A program made the position numbers and the translations under genes. The notes below the pieces were generated by a model. That model worked only from the letters and a program-made list of their open reading frames with translations, made no database searches and was not told the DNA's origin. A stretch of 64,000 bases of DNA from Rhizophagus irregularis (taxonomy: Eukaryota > Glomeromycota > Glomeromycetes > Glomerales > Glomeraceae): contig NC_089452.1 in the NCBI RefSeq assembly GCF_026210795.1, positions 744,001 to 808,000 on the forward strand, read 5' to 3'. Every line of letters starts with the position of its first letter. Positions within the stretch are counted from its first letter, which is position 1. Shown piece by piece: positions 1 to 11,099 of this stretch.

Positions 1-157
1 AAATTAACCAAAAGTAGATAGACCAAATGATCAACATAATTTCTAAGCTAACCATTTAAGTGATCGTCGTAACTTTATTATTTATGGCAAGCCGAGTCGG
101 ACTAAACTATCAGGCATTGGGCGGGTGAAAACTGAAAAATCAGACAAAATTTTATAC

Positions 158-392
158 CAGGACCCAGAAATATATATATAGGGGTCAGGTGATGAAAAAA
201 TTTTTTACTATGAGCTGTACGCATTTTTTCAGGGCCGGAATTATGATAATGCCAGTCGGTTACTATAATAGGAAATAAAAGTCTGACTGGCATTATCAAA
301 AATTATCTAAAAAAGGAAAGATTTTCATGACTTTTTTAGTTCAAAATACGCAAACTCAAACCTGACCCTTTTATATATATTTCTGGGTCCTG
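158..392. mobile_element. MITE with CAGGACCC termini
   Basis: A 235 bp non-coding element bounded by inverted repeats. It begins CAGGACCCAGAAATATATAT and ends with the imperfect reverse complement (ATATATTTCTGGGTCCTG), about 38 bp of inverted repeat in all including GGGTCAGGT. A 6 bp direct repeat TTATAC abuts both ends (152-157 and 393-398) and reads as a target-site duplication. Inside, GATAATGCCAGTC and GACTGGCATTATC form a perfect 13 bp stem. No ORF of interest. The superfamily is not determined. Confidence 0.65.
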
Positions 393-398
393 TTATAC

Positions 399-570
399 CG
401 TGCCTGATATTTTACCTGTTCATGCTTGATATTCATCTGTCCGTGCTTAACATTTATCTGTACGTGCTTAATGGTTTTATCCGTCTGTGCTTTATGTTTT
501 CATCCATCTGTGCTTGATATTTTTGTTGATGATTTTGTCCAACTGTGTTTGATTTAATCCAATCAATAAT
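399..570. repeat. Imperfect 28-30 bp tandem repeat
   Basis: About five or six degenerate copies of a unit resembling TGCTTGATATTTATCTGTCCG (with C-to-T and length variation) follow the MITE directly. No coding signal. Confidence 0.5.
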
Positions 571-599
571 TTCTTTGTCAGCACAGGGTTTGATATTTT

Positions 600-1470
600 G
601 TCAGTCACATGTTTTTAAGTTTAACATAGGTTTAAAAATTTTTTTTTTTTTTTAATTGGCTTTTTTTTTATAAACAAATTTGTAGAGAATTTTCATTTTT
701 AATATAGGTAAAGGCTTTGTTTGATAGAATTTCTCTGGGAATTTTTTTAATAAAAAGATTTTTTTTGATAAAAAATTTCGTTAGGAAATTTTTTTTTTGA
801 TGGATAATTTCGTTAAAAAACTTCTTTTTAATAGGATTTTTTTTTTTTGACATATACTTGAAAAAAATTTTTTTTCAACAGGAGATTTTTTTTTTTTTGT
901 AGAAAATTATTTGAAGAATTTTTTTAATAGGGAAGATTTTTTTTTTTGATAGATAATTTCGTTAGAAAATTTTTTAACAAGTGAGATTTTTTTTTGATAG
1001 AGAATTTAGTAGTTAAGAATTTTTTTTTAATAGGAGGGAGTTTTCCTTGATAAAGAATTTCTTTTGGGAATTTTTTTTTAATAGGTGAAAGTATTTTTTG
1101 ACGGAGAATTTTATTAGAGAACTTTTTTTTTAATAGGATTGTTTTTGATAGAGAATTTCATTTTAAAGAATTTTTCTTTAATAGATTTCGCTGAGAATTT
1201 TTTTTTTTTGATAGGTCATCTCGTTAGTATAAAGAATCCTTGAATTTTTCTTAATTGGGGATATTTTTTTTTGATTGAGAATTTTATTAGAGAATTGTTT
1301 GTTGAAAAATTTTTTTATTTTTTTGATGGAGAATTTTGTTTAGAAGTCTTAATAGAAAATTTTATTGAAAATAGTTATTTTTAATAAGTGTATCGAGAAT
1401 TTTGGCTTGAAATTTTTTTTTTTAATTAAGAATTTCATTAGAAATCTTTTTTTTTATAAAAAAAAATTAT
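600..1470. repeat. T-rich degenerate array, arm A of a large inverted pair
   Basis: A long array of roughly 40-50 bp units with the theme GATAGAGAATTTC, GTTAGAGAA, a T tract, then AATAGG. The part from about 1133 to 1465 is the reverse complement of 7321 down to 6785, interrupted by one large length difference and scattered substitutions. The only ORFs here are low-complexity products of the tracts. Confidence 0.6.
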
Positions 1471-1499
1471 TGGGAAATTTTTACAATTTTAATAAATAT

Positions 1500-1995
1500 T
1501 TACTCCTCTTCATCTCCAATCGTTTCTTTTCATCTCCCATCGCTCCTTTTCGTCTCCCATCACTCCCTTTCGTCTCCCATCACTCCTGCAAAATTATTGA
1601 TCTTGATAGGTCAGAGGTATACTTCTTGATAGACCTTACTGTAAAATATATTATGCATATCAAGATGCATACCCCAAATATATCAAGAACCATATTTTTG
1701 CATCGCTCCTTTTCGTCTACCATCCTCTTCATCTTCCCATCACTTCTTTCATCTCCCATCACTTCGCTTCATCACCCATCACTCCTTTTCATCACCCATC
1801 ACTCCTCTTCGTCTCCCATCACTCCTTTTTATCTCTCATCACTCCTCTTCGTCTCCCATCACACCTTTTTACCTCCCATCGCTCTCATCACTATTTTTCA
1901 TCTCTCATCATGTCCTATTTCTCCTTTTTGTTTCCTATCACCTCTCATTACTCTTTTTTGCTCCCTTTCATCTTCTATTACTTTCCATTACTCCA
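1500..1995. repeat. Pyrimidine-rich minisatellite (TCTCCCATCACTCCTTTTCG)
   Basis: Many degenerate copies of a 19-21 bp C/T-rich unit (CATCTCCCATCACTCCTTTT and variants), interrupted by about 100 bp of ordinary sequence around 1595-1700. The repeat keeps a 217-codon frame open (1365-2018), but that frame is compositional and has no protein-like features. Strand asymmetry is strong: purines are nearly absent from the + strand. Confidence 0.65.
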
Positions 1996-3044
1996 TTGTT
2001 ATTTCATTTTTTTATTAGCATTTTCTCCTTGATCATTGTAATTTACTTATCTTTTTTATTTATTGTTATTATTTCTTTTATTTGTACACTTCAATAAAAG
2101 TAAATATGGTGAGTTTTTTCTTTAAAATCGTAAATATGTGACTTAAATTTTAATATTTGCAAATAAAATTTCATTAAATAAGATTATTTTGAATAAATAT
2201 GTTTGCAAAAAAATTTTTTTAAAAAAATATCTTTTGCAATAATAACCGATAAAAAATCATATCCGCCGATTTGCGGAATTTGCCGATCATCAGTTATGTG
2301 GCGCAGTACCGATTAAAATCAATCAAAACCCGTTCCTACATAAGAAAAAATGTCAATATATAAAAAAACTTTTAAGACCTCTCCCAAAATATTTACCTCT
2401 TTAACCCGAAGCCAGTAGAAGGAGTTTCTAGAAAAAAAGGAAAAAAATATTATAAAGTTAGTTTATTAAAAAAAAACAAAAGAAAAACTTTACAAAATTC
2501 AGAATATTTAATGATTTAACAAAAAAAAATTGACTGAAAAATAATTAATAATAAATATCAAATAGATTTTAATTAAACAACTAGCCAGTATTTTTTTTGT
2601 TTCAGTACCCACCACAGAACACGGGACTGATGGGGACAAATTCGAGCGTATTAATTAATAGCATCACGGGATCAACAATCAGGGATCGGAGCATATTATT
2701 TTTTAATATTAAAATAATTAAAGATCATAAATTTTAGAAATGTAAGAATGCATTTGTTTAAACGAGATTATCATAAATGTTGTAAATCATCATTAGAATA
2801 ATGAAGAAAAATAAATTGTTTCATTTGATGTATTGTTTTAATTTTATTTATTATTTAAAAAAAATACAATAAATTAAAAATTAATGTGAAAAATTTTATA
2901 TATTTAATAAAGGAAAATAAGTTTTATGCAATCTCCGATACCTTTTTTGTTTATTATTGACTTTTTTATGCTCAGCAATTATATGGTTAAAAATATATAT
3001 ATATATATATTTTTAAAAAAGAATAAGAAAATAAATTTTATTAT
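1996..3044. other. AT-rich spacer
   Basis: No supported gene. Around 2262-2281 is TCCGCCGATTTGCGGAATTT, whose near reverse complement occurs at about 6139-6157. A short higher-GC patch lies at 2610-2690 (beginning CAGTACCCACCACAGAACAC). Otherwise A/T tracts. Confidence 0.5.
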
Positions 3045-4001
3045 TTAAGTTTCACTAGAGGTTTCGTTTTGGGTCATGGTTGGAAGGGGGTTTTCTTGTA
3101 ATGCGGATGCTAGTGATTGGCTTCGAGTCTTCCTGGTGGAAGATAGTTGTGAAAGTGTAACACGACCTCTTTTTAAACGTGGTGTAGATCCTCTTGGTGT
3201 ACGAGGTGTGTTCCTTGAACTTGTTGACTCTTGGTTCAACCATGGTAGATTAATGGATTGAGCAGACGTATTAGGTCGGTTGCTAGAAATTAGTGATATA
3301 TCATCTAATTTCAAGATATGTTTCCCAGGTATAGACTCTTCAGTTGTGCTGGTATCTATGATGGATTCTTGATAATAGAGTAGGCCTGATAAAATTGCCA
3401 TCGTAGATCTCATGGTTTGATTGATAGAATTAGTTTTATTGGCCAAATAATTAATATTTGAATTATGTCTCATCTCTAACCAAAAATCCTTTGGTTCTCT
3501 ATTTCCAAGATTTTCTTCCACGTGAAAGTCAAGAACAGATTCGTCACCTACATTTTTAACAGTTTGAGTGGTCAAACCCGTCACCATTATGTTTATGCCT
3601 ACAGCTGGCATCATATCAAAATCAAGACTTGGCATAGGTAATATGGATGTAGCGTTGACCTATTAATTCAATTTTTTCAAAATTAATAATTTGATACTAA
3701 TTTTTATTTTATTTTAATTTTTGTTTTTTGAACTAAAAATAAGTAACATTACCGTGTACCATCCATTGCAGGCAATAAATTTACCTCTCAAGTAAATTAC
3801 CTGGCCATTTTCAAATTCTTCGATTTGTGTATCAATTTCTTTATCCAATGGAACAAACGCTTTAATTTTTAGATATATGATTTTGGTTGGGTCTTCATCA
3901 CTTAGTCTGGATATTCCAGTTATTTCTTTTATACTATATTCCTTTGTCGACCTCTGGGTTGAATCGTGAATGTAGCATATTGTACTCAACTTTGCTGGCA
4001 T
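3045..4001 (-). CDS. Hypothetical protein, two exons, 287 aa
   Basis: Two exons on the minus strand: 4001-3753 (83 codons from ATG, starting MPAKLSTIC) and 3659-3045 ending TAA. The 93 nt intron (3660-3752) starts GTAATG and ends TAG in phase 0, so the protein reads across as GWYT-VNATSILPMP. A longer upstream frame exists, but it is lysine/tract-driven, so the MPAK start is preferred. Residues 1 to about 150 look globular and beta-rich with GQVIYLRGKF and NGWYTV strands, reminiscent of an OB-fold (inference only). The C-terminal ~100 residues are Ser/Thr/Arg-rich and probably disordered. No signal peptide or membrane segment. From memory, proteins of this type recur in Rhizophagus genomes; no function is known to me. 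The immediate neighbourhood is transposon and repeat DNA. Confidence 0.7.
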
Positions 4002-6784
4002 TAGAGATATAGGAGGTAGAAAAGATATTGTAATTTTTTTTTTTTTTTTAAGAATAAAACTGTATATTTGAAAAATATAAATATACATTTTTTTTTAAGT
4101 AAAAAAAAAATATCAGAGTATTTATATACAAATATTAAATAGATGAAATGATAATCGGGTTTTAATTTGAAGAAAAAAAAATGCAAAGTGTATGAATTTA
4201 CGACATGAAATATTTTTATTTTTATTTTAATTACATGAAATTTTTTTTTATTTAAAAAAATTAAAAAAAAAAGACTTAAAAAAAATGTTTCAATTAAAAT
4301 ATAAGGAATTCTTTTATTAAAGTTTTTAAAAAAAATATGATAAAGAGTGGATTCTTTTTAATAATCATTCTTGCACTCCAGAATAAAGATTCGTTTTTTT
4401 TAAAAAAAATTTTTATTTGATTTGATTAACTAAAGATCTATTTTTTTTTTTCGATAATAAAATAAAGGAGTCTGATCGCCGCAAAAAAACCTATTTTAGG
4501 ATTTTTTTTTTTAGAAGCACGAGTAATTTATGTAATATTGTAATTATTTAAGCCACATCATCCGAATCTTTCCTTTTTTTATATAGATAATATATAAAAA
4601 TTTATATTATATCGTAAACAACTTATATATTTGGAAATAATTTATATTTTGATTAATGTAATATTTGTATTATAGCCACATCATCTGCCTTTTTGTAATT
4701 ATTTATTTATTTATACCTTTATGGAAATTAGAACAGTCAAATAAAAGTCACGAAAAAAAAATTTGTTTTTATACCAGTTTTTTTACATGAATTTATTCGA
4801 TTTATTTATTTATGTAAATGTAAAAATTATGAAATTATGAAATTTGATTGAGTAAATGAGTAAAAAAAAAGAGATAGGAAACAAATAAAGATCAGTTTTT
4901 TTTCTTTGATTTAAATTATTTTTTTTATGAATAAATAAATTTTATACTGGAAAATATATTGATTGATTGAGTAATGTGTAAAATTTTTATGAAGAAAAAA
5001 TAATTTTTACGAAATATATTTTTCGTAATAATTTTCGTAATAAGTTAATTTTGAAAAATTTTTATGAAAAAAATAAATTTTATATTGCAGTAATATATGG
5101 TTTTATTTATTTTTACATAAATTGACAAATTTTATATTATATAATAGTAATAATACAGTATATATTGAGTAATACGTAAAATTTTCTTTATTTTATTTTT
5201 TGTAAATATTGCATAATACATTGAGTAATTTTTTATATATGAAGACAATGATGAAGAAAATTTTTTTGATTTGTTGAATAAATTGATAAATTATATTGGG
5301 TATAAAATAAAATTTTTTTTTTTGCGTAAGTAAATATTGCGTAATACGTAGAGTAACCCGAAATTTTTTTTTTTTTAAAATGAAAAAAAATGAAGGAAAA
5401 AAAATATATATAGCCCATCGGTTCATAAGGAGGGAGGGTGGGCGTTATACTCTTAGATTTAGGATTCATTATTCTTATTATTAAATCTATAATCTAAAAT
5501 CTAAGATATTAAATTCGCAGGCAAACTTTTCGTGTTGATCACAACCAAAAAAGAGTATACTTTGCAAGTGTTTTGATGATCGTTTGACCAGGAGTCTATG
5601 GGGCACATTATTTTAAAAAATATAAAAAAAAATTGTACCACTATATTTCAGAGAGTATGACAGATTACCGAATAGGAAAAGGCTATTGTCTGTTTTTTAC
5701 TCTACGATAACTAATCAATACATAAACTAAATTCGCTAAAACATCGTTATTAATATTTAGAGGTATTTATTTATTGAAAAGATTTTTTTTGAATAATTTT
5801 GCTTTCTAAATAAATTTTTCTAAAAACTATAAAAATAAAAATAAAAAAAACAGCTCCAAGTTGTATCTAATATAAAATAATTACAAATATACTTGCAAAA
5901 ATTCTCAATTTACTTGATGTAAAAACTGTTTGAAAAGTTGATGGGGGAGTTGATGGGGAGTTTAATAGGGAGTTTACGAAAGAAAAAAATTTTTTTAATG
6001 CTACTTTTTGTTGAAGTAATTTCTTAATATCTGTCATATGATCATATAGCACAAGTGTGATCATTTTTGCAAAACTTAATTTACCTAATTTTTATTAAAT
6101 TATTGTCAAATTCCTTAATTTAGACGAATTTTGTTAATTCCGCAGATCGGCGGATATGCTTAGATAAATCATATGATATTTGAAAAAAAAAACCCTCAGG
6201 CGACATTTAAAAAAAGTATATTTGTTTGAAGTGTTTTTTCTTTTTATCATTAATATTATTAAATAATTGGCATAAAAAAGTTAGCATTATTTTAAAAACT
6301 TTTTAATTTATGTTATATATGAATATTATGATTATATAATAAGAAATTTGTAAAAAAATTTTTATGAAATTAAAAAAATATTTAAATTAAAAAAAAAAAT
6401 GCTAAAAATTAAAGTTAAAAATGGAATCAAAAAATACCAAACTAAAGAAAATTATTAAATAAAGTAAGATAAATTTTTTTAAAAAAATAACATAAAAATA
6501 AATTCTAGAAATCTGAAATTATTAAATGAAACAAATAAAACAAAACAAAAAAAATACTAATGCTTAATTTTTATTTTATTACTTTGTAGGCGAGCCAGCT
6601 CTAGCTTTTTCGAGCCGGCTTGTCAAGCATCAAGCCAATTTATTAAGTATGGCTCGGCTCATAAGGAGCTATACTAGTATATAAAATTTGTTTAATTTAC
6701 TGCTATTTAAGATTCCATCATAGTTTTTTTTAATTTTATCTTAATCTTATTAATGTAATTAATATTTTTTTAATTTTTTATAAA
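4002..6784. other. AT-rich spacer between the inverted arms
   Basis: About 2.8 kb of A/T tracts with no supported gene. A small imperfect palindrome lies at about 5450-5505 (CTTAGATTTAGGATTC paired with TATAATCTAAAATCTAAG). At 6590-6675 there are several GAGCC/GGCTCG motifs in both orientations (GCGAGCCAGCTC, CGAGCCGGCTTG, GGCTCGGCTC), which look like the end of a decayed inverted-repeat element. Short ORFs here are products of the tracts. Confidence 0.5.
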
Positions 6785-7321
6785 AAAAAGATCTCTAATG
6801 AAATTCTTTATTAAAAAAAAAAATTTCAAGCCAAATTTCTCAATACCCTATTAAAAAAAAACTATTTTCAATAAAATTTTCTATTGTAGACTTCTAACAA
6901 AATTCTCCATCAAAAAAATAAAAAAACTTTTCAACCAATAATTCTCTAATGAAATTCTCAATCAAAAAAATATCCCCGATTAAGAAAAATTTCTAACGAA
7001 AATCTTCCATCAAAAAACACATTTTCCCTAGCTATTAAGAAAAATTCAAAGATTCTTACCTATTAAAAAAAATTCTCAAAAGAATTTCTATCAAAAAACT
7101 TCTATTAAAAAAAGAAATTCTTTACTGAAATTCTCTATAAAAAAAAATCTCCCCTGTTAAAAAAATTTACTAACGAAATGATCTATCAAAAAAAAAATCT
7201 TACCTATTAAAAAAAAATTCTATGATGAAATTTCTATCAAAAAAAAAAATTCTCAGCGAAATTATTTATCTTCCTATTAAAGAAAAATTCTTTAATAAAA
7301 TCCTCTATCAAAAACAATCCC
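6785..7321. repeat. A-rich degenerate array, arm B of the inverted pair
   Basis: Reverse-complement counterpart of 1133-1465. Shared blocks include GGCTTGAAATT, AATAGAAAATTTTATTGAAA, ATTTCGCTGAGAATTTTT and GGATTGTTTTTGATAGAG, read on the minus strand here. This arm is about 200 bp longer because it keeps extra internal units. Confidence 0.6.
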
Positions 7322-7770
7322 CCTATTAGTTAGTTATAATGACGTTTCTTCTTTTTAGTGATATGAAGTGTCTTTTCCCAAGCATGGAGTTTGTCATTGT
7401 GCTGGGACCAAATGGTCCGATAAAGTTGTTGCTGTAAGGAGGTAAAAAATTCCATAATAATTTTTTTGGTCAACGAGTATTTGTGTGAATAAGATTGTAT
7501 GAGGTCTACTAAGCGAGCTGATGTAAAATTAGGTAAATGTCATGCGTCGAGTCCGTGACTACAATGAAGAAAGCTTGAGTTGTTTAACACTGTCAGGGAT
7601 GAACTTGTGAGTACGTAAGTTCGTTATATATATTTCAATAAGTCTAATTAAAATAGGTATGTGTGACTGTAAAGTGGAATTCAGGAAAGGAAGTAAATTA
7701 GAGCAAAATCCTAGGTTTGATAAGCTGATTTTCGTTGACTGCAAATATCTTCTGTGTAGGAGGCCTTTAG
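7322..7770 (-). pseudogene. Possible decayed LINE (non-LTR) 3' fragment
   Basis: On the minus strand, the segment near 7410-7330 reads WSQHNDKLHAWEK then TLHITKKKKRHYN and a stop. Upstream (7744-7559) is a 61-codon frame with LPFLNSTLQSHIPILIRL. Frames are broken by stops between these pieces. Codon texture is higher in GC than the surroundings and looks like former coding sequence. LINE origin is a guess from the basic C-terminal tail and composition; no catalytic motif is visible. Confidence 0.3.
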
Positions 7771-9577
7771 TGAGAGGCCAGTGAGTGCTGTTGACATCAT
7801 TTTTTCAGCTTCATACTTACATAATGTTCAACCTGTCTTGTCACGTGATTTTATTCGTCAGAAATGAGGAATTTGGTTAGCGTTTAGAACAATTACTTTT
7901 TTGAAAAAATATTAAATCAGATTTTCCAACTAATTGTTATCATCGATCTGAATTATTGAATTTCATTATTGAAATGAGATTATGAGATCGGTTTTATTAT
8001 ACGCACATATAATTTTCATTTTATGTTAAAATAAGGTACATCCGGTGATTTCGGTGATCATGTTATTATAATCATATGATCAGCAACATGTATGCAAAAT
8101 CTCGACGATCAAAAGTCCGTTATAAATAATCCCGAAAGTTCAACTCATCCCAACACTTGTTAATTTTACATTTTTTTTTTTTAGACGTAATAATTTTGTT
8201 ACACTTTGTAACGATTAATATTTCTACTAATTTCTACTAATATGTAATAATGAATCATTATTAATGTTATTAGAAAAAATAAATTTCAGTTTTTTGCTTT
8301 ATATTAAATAAAAATTTAATGTTTGTATATAAAGATATTATTTTTTTTTTAATATGTTTAATAGTCACTTTTTATTCAGTTTTGAAATAATGAGTGTCGG
8401 ATTTGAATTTATGGGATTGCGTCGGCGGGTTTGTGTTTATAACTGGGTCCTTGGGATTTCGTAGTAAATTCGCATGGTTACGCATGTATATGTATTTCAA
8501 ATAAGGTATATTTGTTTTATTTATTCATTGTTGATCAGAAACATGCATGGTTAATGAGATCGTTGTTTTATTGGATTACGGTACATTTCAGCTGAATATT
8601 TTGACGATTATCCCATGCCCATCAACATTCGTCAAATGGATGGTTCGCCGAATGGATGTTACGCCGAAGGGGTTTTCAACAAAAGTATATTTTATCGAAT
8701 CCATTTCACCAAATCGTCCATTTACAAATTCCATTTCACCAAATAAAAATTTTGCCGAGATTAACATTTTCATAAAAGATATTCAACGTGCAATGATAAA
8801 TTCTTTTTATTTTTAAATATCTTTCTTTTCCAGGATATTATCACTTTAACATTCAAGTAACTGATATTAATTGTTACACAATAAATAAATAACTTTATTT
8901 TCCTGAAAACAAAAAAGTAAAAAAAAAGATTTTAATTCGTGATTTACGAGTCAACTGCAAAGGATCTGCAGAAATGGGAATCTGGTGTAGTGTCAAATAA
9001 AAGTAAAAAATTGTTGTAAAAACTATTTGAACTTTAGGATAAATATTTTGTATTAAATATGTTAGTGTTGAATGTGTTCACATGAAAAACATTATTTAGG
9101 GAATGAAAATTGGGTCACGGATCACAAATTAATGTATTACAAACAACCAATCTATTTAATAAATTTCATCTAATTTACAAATGGAATAAGTAATTTTTTG
9201 GGATGTTTTATTCAGATACTGTTCTTGGTTTTATTATACGCACGTATTTATTCTTATTCAAGATATATTAGCCGATTCACATGTCTCTTTATATATTAGC
9301 TAACTAAGAATCAGTCTTTATCATATTATTCATTATTTTATTGTTCGAATGGTTCCTACCTCTTAGTAAAAAGTTATTCCGAATTTATTTTATATAACGA
9401 AATTGGCTTGAGCGAAATCACATTATTTTAGCGTTGATAAATAATGAAATTGGCTCTCATTTATTGATTAATTTTTAATTTCACATGATAAATTATAAAT
9501 TCTTTCTTTTTGTTTTATTTATTCACATGCAAACAAATATAAATATTATGGTTAAAATATTTACATATAAAAAATAT
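7771..9577. other. Spacer with CATTTCACC-type motifs
   Basis: No supported gene. At 8620-8760 several short motifs of the CATTTCACCAAA / TTCGCCGAATGGATG type occur in both orientations, resembling the terminal motifs of the TTCACCGACA-type elements near 30-31 kb. The 89-codon frame at 8547-8816 merely reads through them. The rest is AT-rich. Confidence 0.45.
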
Positions 9578-10167
9578 GGGTTTACAAAATCCTGGCAACC
9601 ATAAAATCGACAGTCTACAATCCTGACACCAAGATCCTGACAAACCCAAATCCTGTTGAAATAAAATCCCGATAGTTACAAATTCTGACAGTTAAAAATT
9701 CTTGATGGTCAAATCCCAAAGTTTTTTTTTAAAAAAATTATATAAAATTTCCATAATTTTAAAAAATGCAGTGACGTAGCAACAGGCTAATTTATTAAAA
9801 TATAATCTATAAATTTTATTAATACCAATGTTAATATTAATGCAAATTGACTAACGTTACTATATTATTAATGAAAATTAAAGAAAAAATTTTTTTATCT
9901 TAGTTAAAAGGATTATGTACAATATATTACTAGATTACTAAACTATTCCTTATCTTCTAAATTAGAAATAATTGCATTAAAAAATTAAGTAATCTCAAAT
10001 TTATCTGATCGAATCTCAGACAGGATTTTGGCTGTCAAGATTTTAGATCATTTGAGTTCTATGACTGTCAGGATTTTGATTCCAATCGGGATTTGCATTT
10101 ATCAGGATTTTGGTGTCAGGGATTATAGACTGTCGATATTATGGTATCAGGATTTTTGGGTGATTCC
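9578..10167. mobile_element. Inverted-repeat element with AATCCTGACA motifs
   Basis: A ~590 bp non-coding element with ~110 bp imperfect terminal inverted repeats. The left arm carries AATCCTGGCAACCATAAAAT, CGACAGTCTACAATCC and TGACACCAAGATCCTGACAA. The right arm is their reverse complement with a few changes (for example GGTGTCAGGGATTATAGACT). The flanks AAAAATAT and AAAAATAA match at 7 of 8 bases but are too AT-rich to prove a target-site duplication. Probably a MITE. Confidence 0.55.
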
Positions 10168-10402
10168 AAAAATAAAATATGTATATATGTATCCCCTTTA
10201 AAAAATTGTAATATTAGTAAATGATTAAACACAATTTAAACTTTTAATCAAAATATTTTACACATAATGAATTTCCTATCTTTTTAACGCTCACTATCAT
10301 TTTTTTGCTACGGCTCTTGTACTGACCACGGAAGGTAAAATCTTGAAATATTGAACTTGTTTTAAGGAAAATAAATTAATAAATACTTTTTTCTCCCTAT
10401 CT

Positions 10403-10660
10403 ACAGATCCGTAATAATTTTTGAAATCTGAAACACGTTGCAAAATATCACCATTTGTAAAATGGAGAAAAATTAGTTAATTACTTTTTAGACTGGCTTT
10501 TTCTTTATTTACAAATTCGCAATAATTTTGAAATCCGAAATACGTTGCAAAATATCACATGTAATTGATCATTTGTAAATTTGGAGAAAAATTAGTTAAT
10601 CCTTGTTCATAATAATTAATAATTACTTTTTAAATTGGCTTTCTCCTTATAAAAAATTTT
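10403..10660. repeat. Two-copy ~110-145 bp direct repeat upstream of the secreted-protein gene
   Basis: Two adjacent copies share ACGTTGCAAAATATCAC, GGAGAAAAATTAGTTAAT and ACTTTTTA..TGGCTTT in the same order; the second copy has about 30 bp of insertions. The block ends about 145 bp before the ATG at 10806, so it could lie in the promoter (inference). Confidence 0.5.
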
Positions 10661-10805
10661 CATTTTATTTCTGTAAATGATATAGTCTTCGGAATTATCA
10701 TATTCTGCTTTTTCTTATATACAGGGACTGATTAAAAAAACACAGAACAAAAAAATATTACAGAACAAAAAAAGAAAAATCCTCAAACTCTAACAATATT
10801 TTGCA

Positions 10806-11099
10806 ATGAAATATATTTTCTTGTTTATCGTTCTTATTTGTACCATCCATGGTCTGACAGTTCATGCATCACCTCTCCATGAGGGTAAGAGATTAATCAT
10901 TTTTATTTATAATTTTTTATCTTTCTATTTTCTCATGCATTTAATATTTTCATTTGTAGTTAGATCTAGTCTTCTCATGAAACGTTGTACAACCGGTGGC
11001 CAACTTGGAGATTGTGGTATTGGAGGCGAATGTGTTACTGATGATGATTGTTTGCCGGGTCTTTATTGTGATACCATTGTTGGAGTATGCTATGACTGA
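10806..11099 (+). CDS. Small secreted cysteine-rich protein (effector candidate)
   Basis: Two exons, 10806-10884 and 10960-11099. The 75 nt intron starts GTAAGA and ends TTGTAG, joining LHE to VRSS in frame, and the spliced product is 72 aa. Residues 1 to about 21 are a classic signal peptide (MKYIFLFIVLICTIHG, then LTVHASP). A dibasic Lys-Arg just before the first cysteine could be a Kex2-type site. The mature part has six cysteines spaced C-8-C-5-C-5-C-5-C-6-C with an acidic DDDC core and ends YD, so three disulfides are likely. Small secreted cysteine-rich proteins are common candidate effectors or defensin-like proteins in mycorrhizal fungi. I do not recognise a specific family; the spacing faintly recalls Dickkopf/colipase-type folds. 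Unspliced, the frame would keep a hydrophobic insert, which argues for the intron. Confidence 0.75.
   Translation: MKYIFLFIVLICTIHGLTVHASPLHEGKRLIIFIYNFLSFYFLMHLIFSFVVRSSLLMKRCTTGGQLGDCGIGGECVTDDDCLPGLYCDTIVGVCYD

Noticed and set aside
1365-2018. 217-codon ORF on the + strand
   Set aside because: It is kept open by the TCTCCCATCACTCC minisatellite and T tracts; Ser/Pro/Phe low complexity, no domain.
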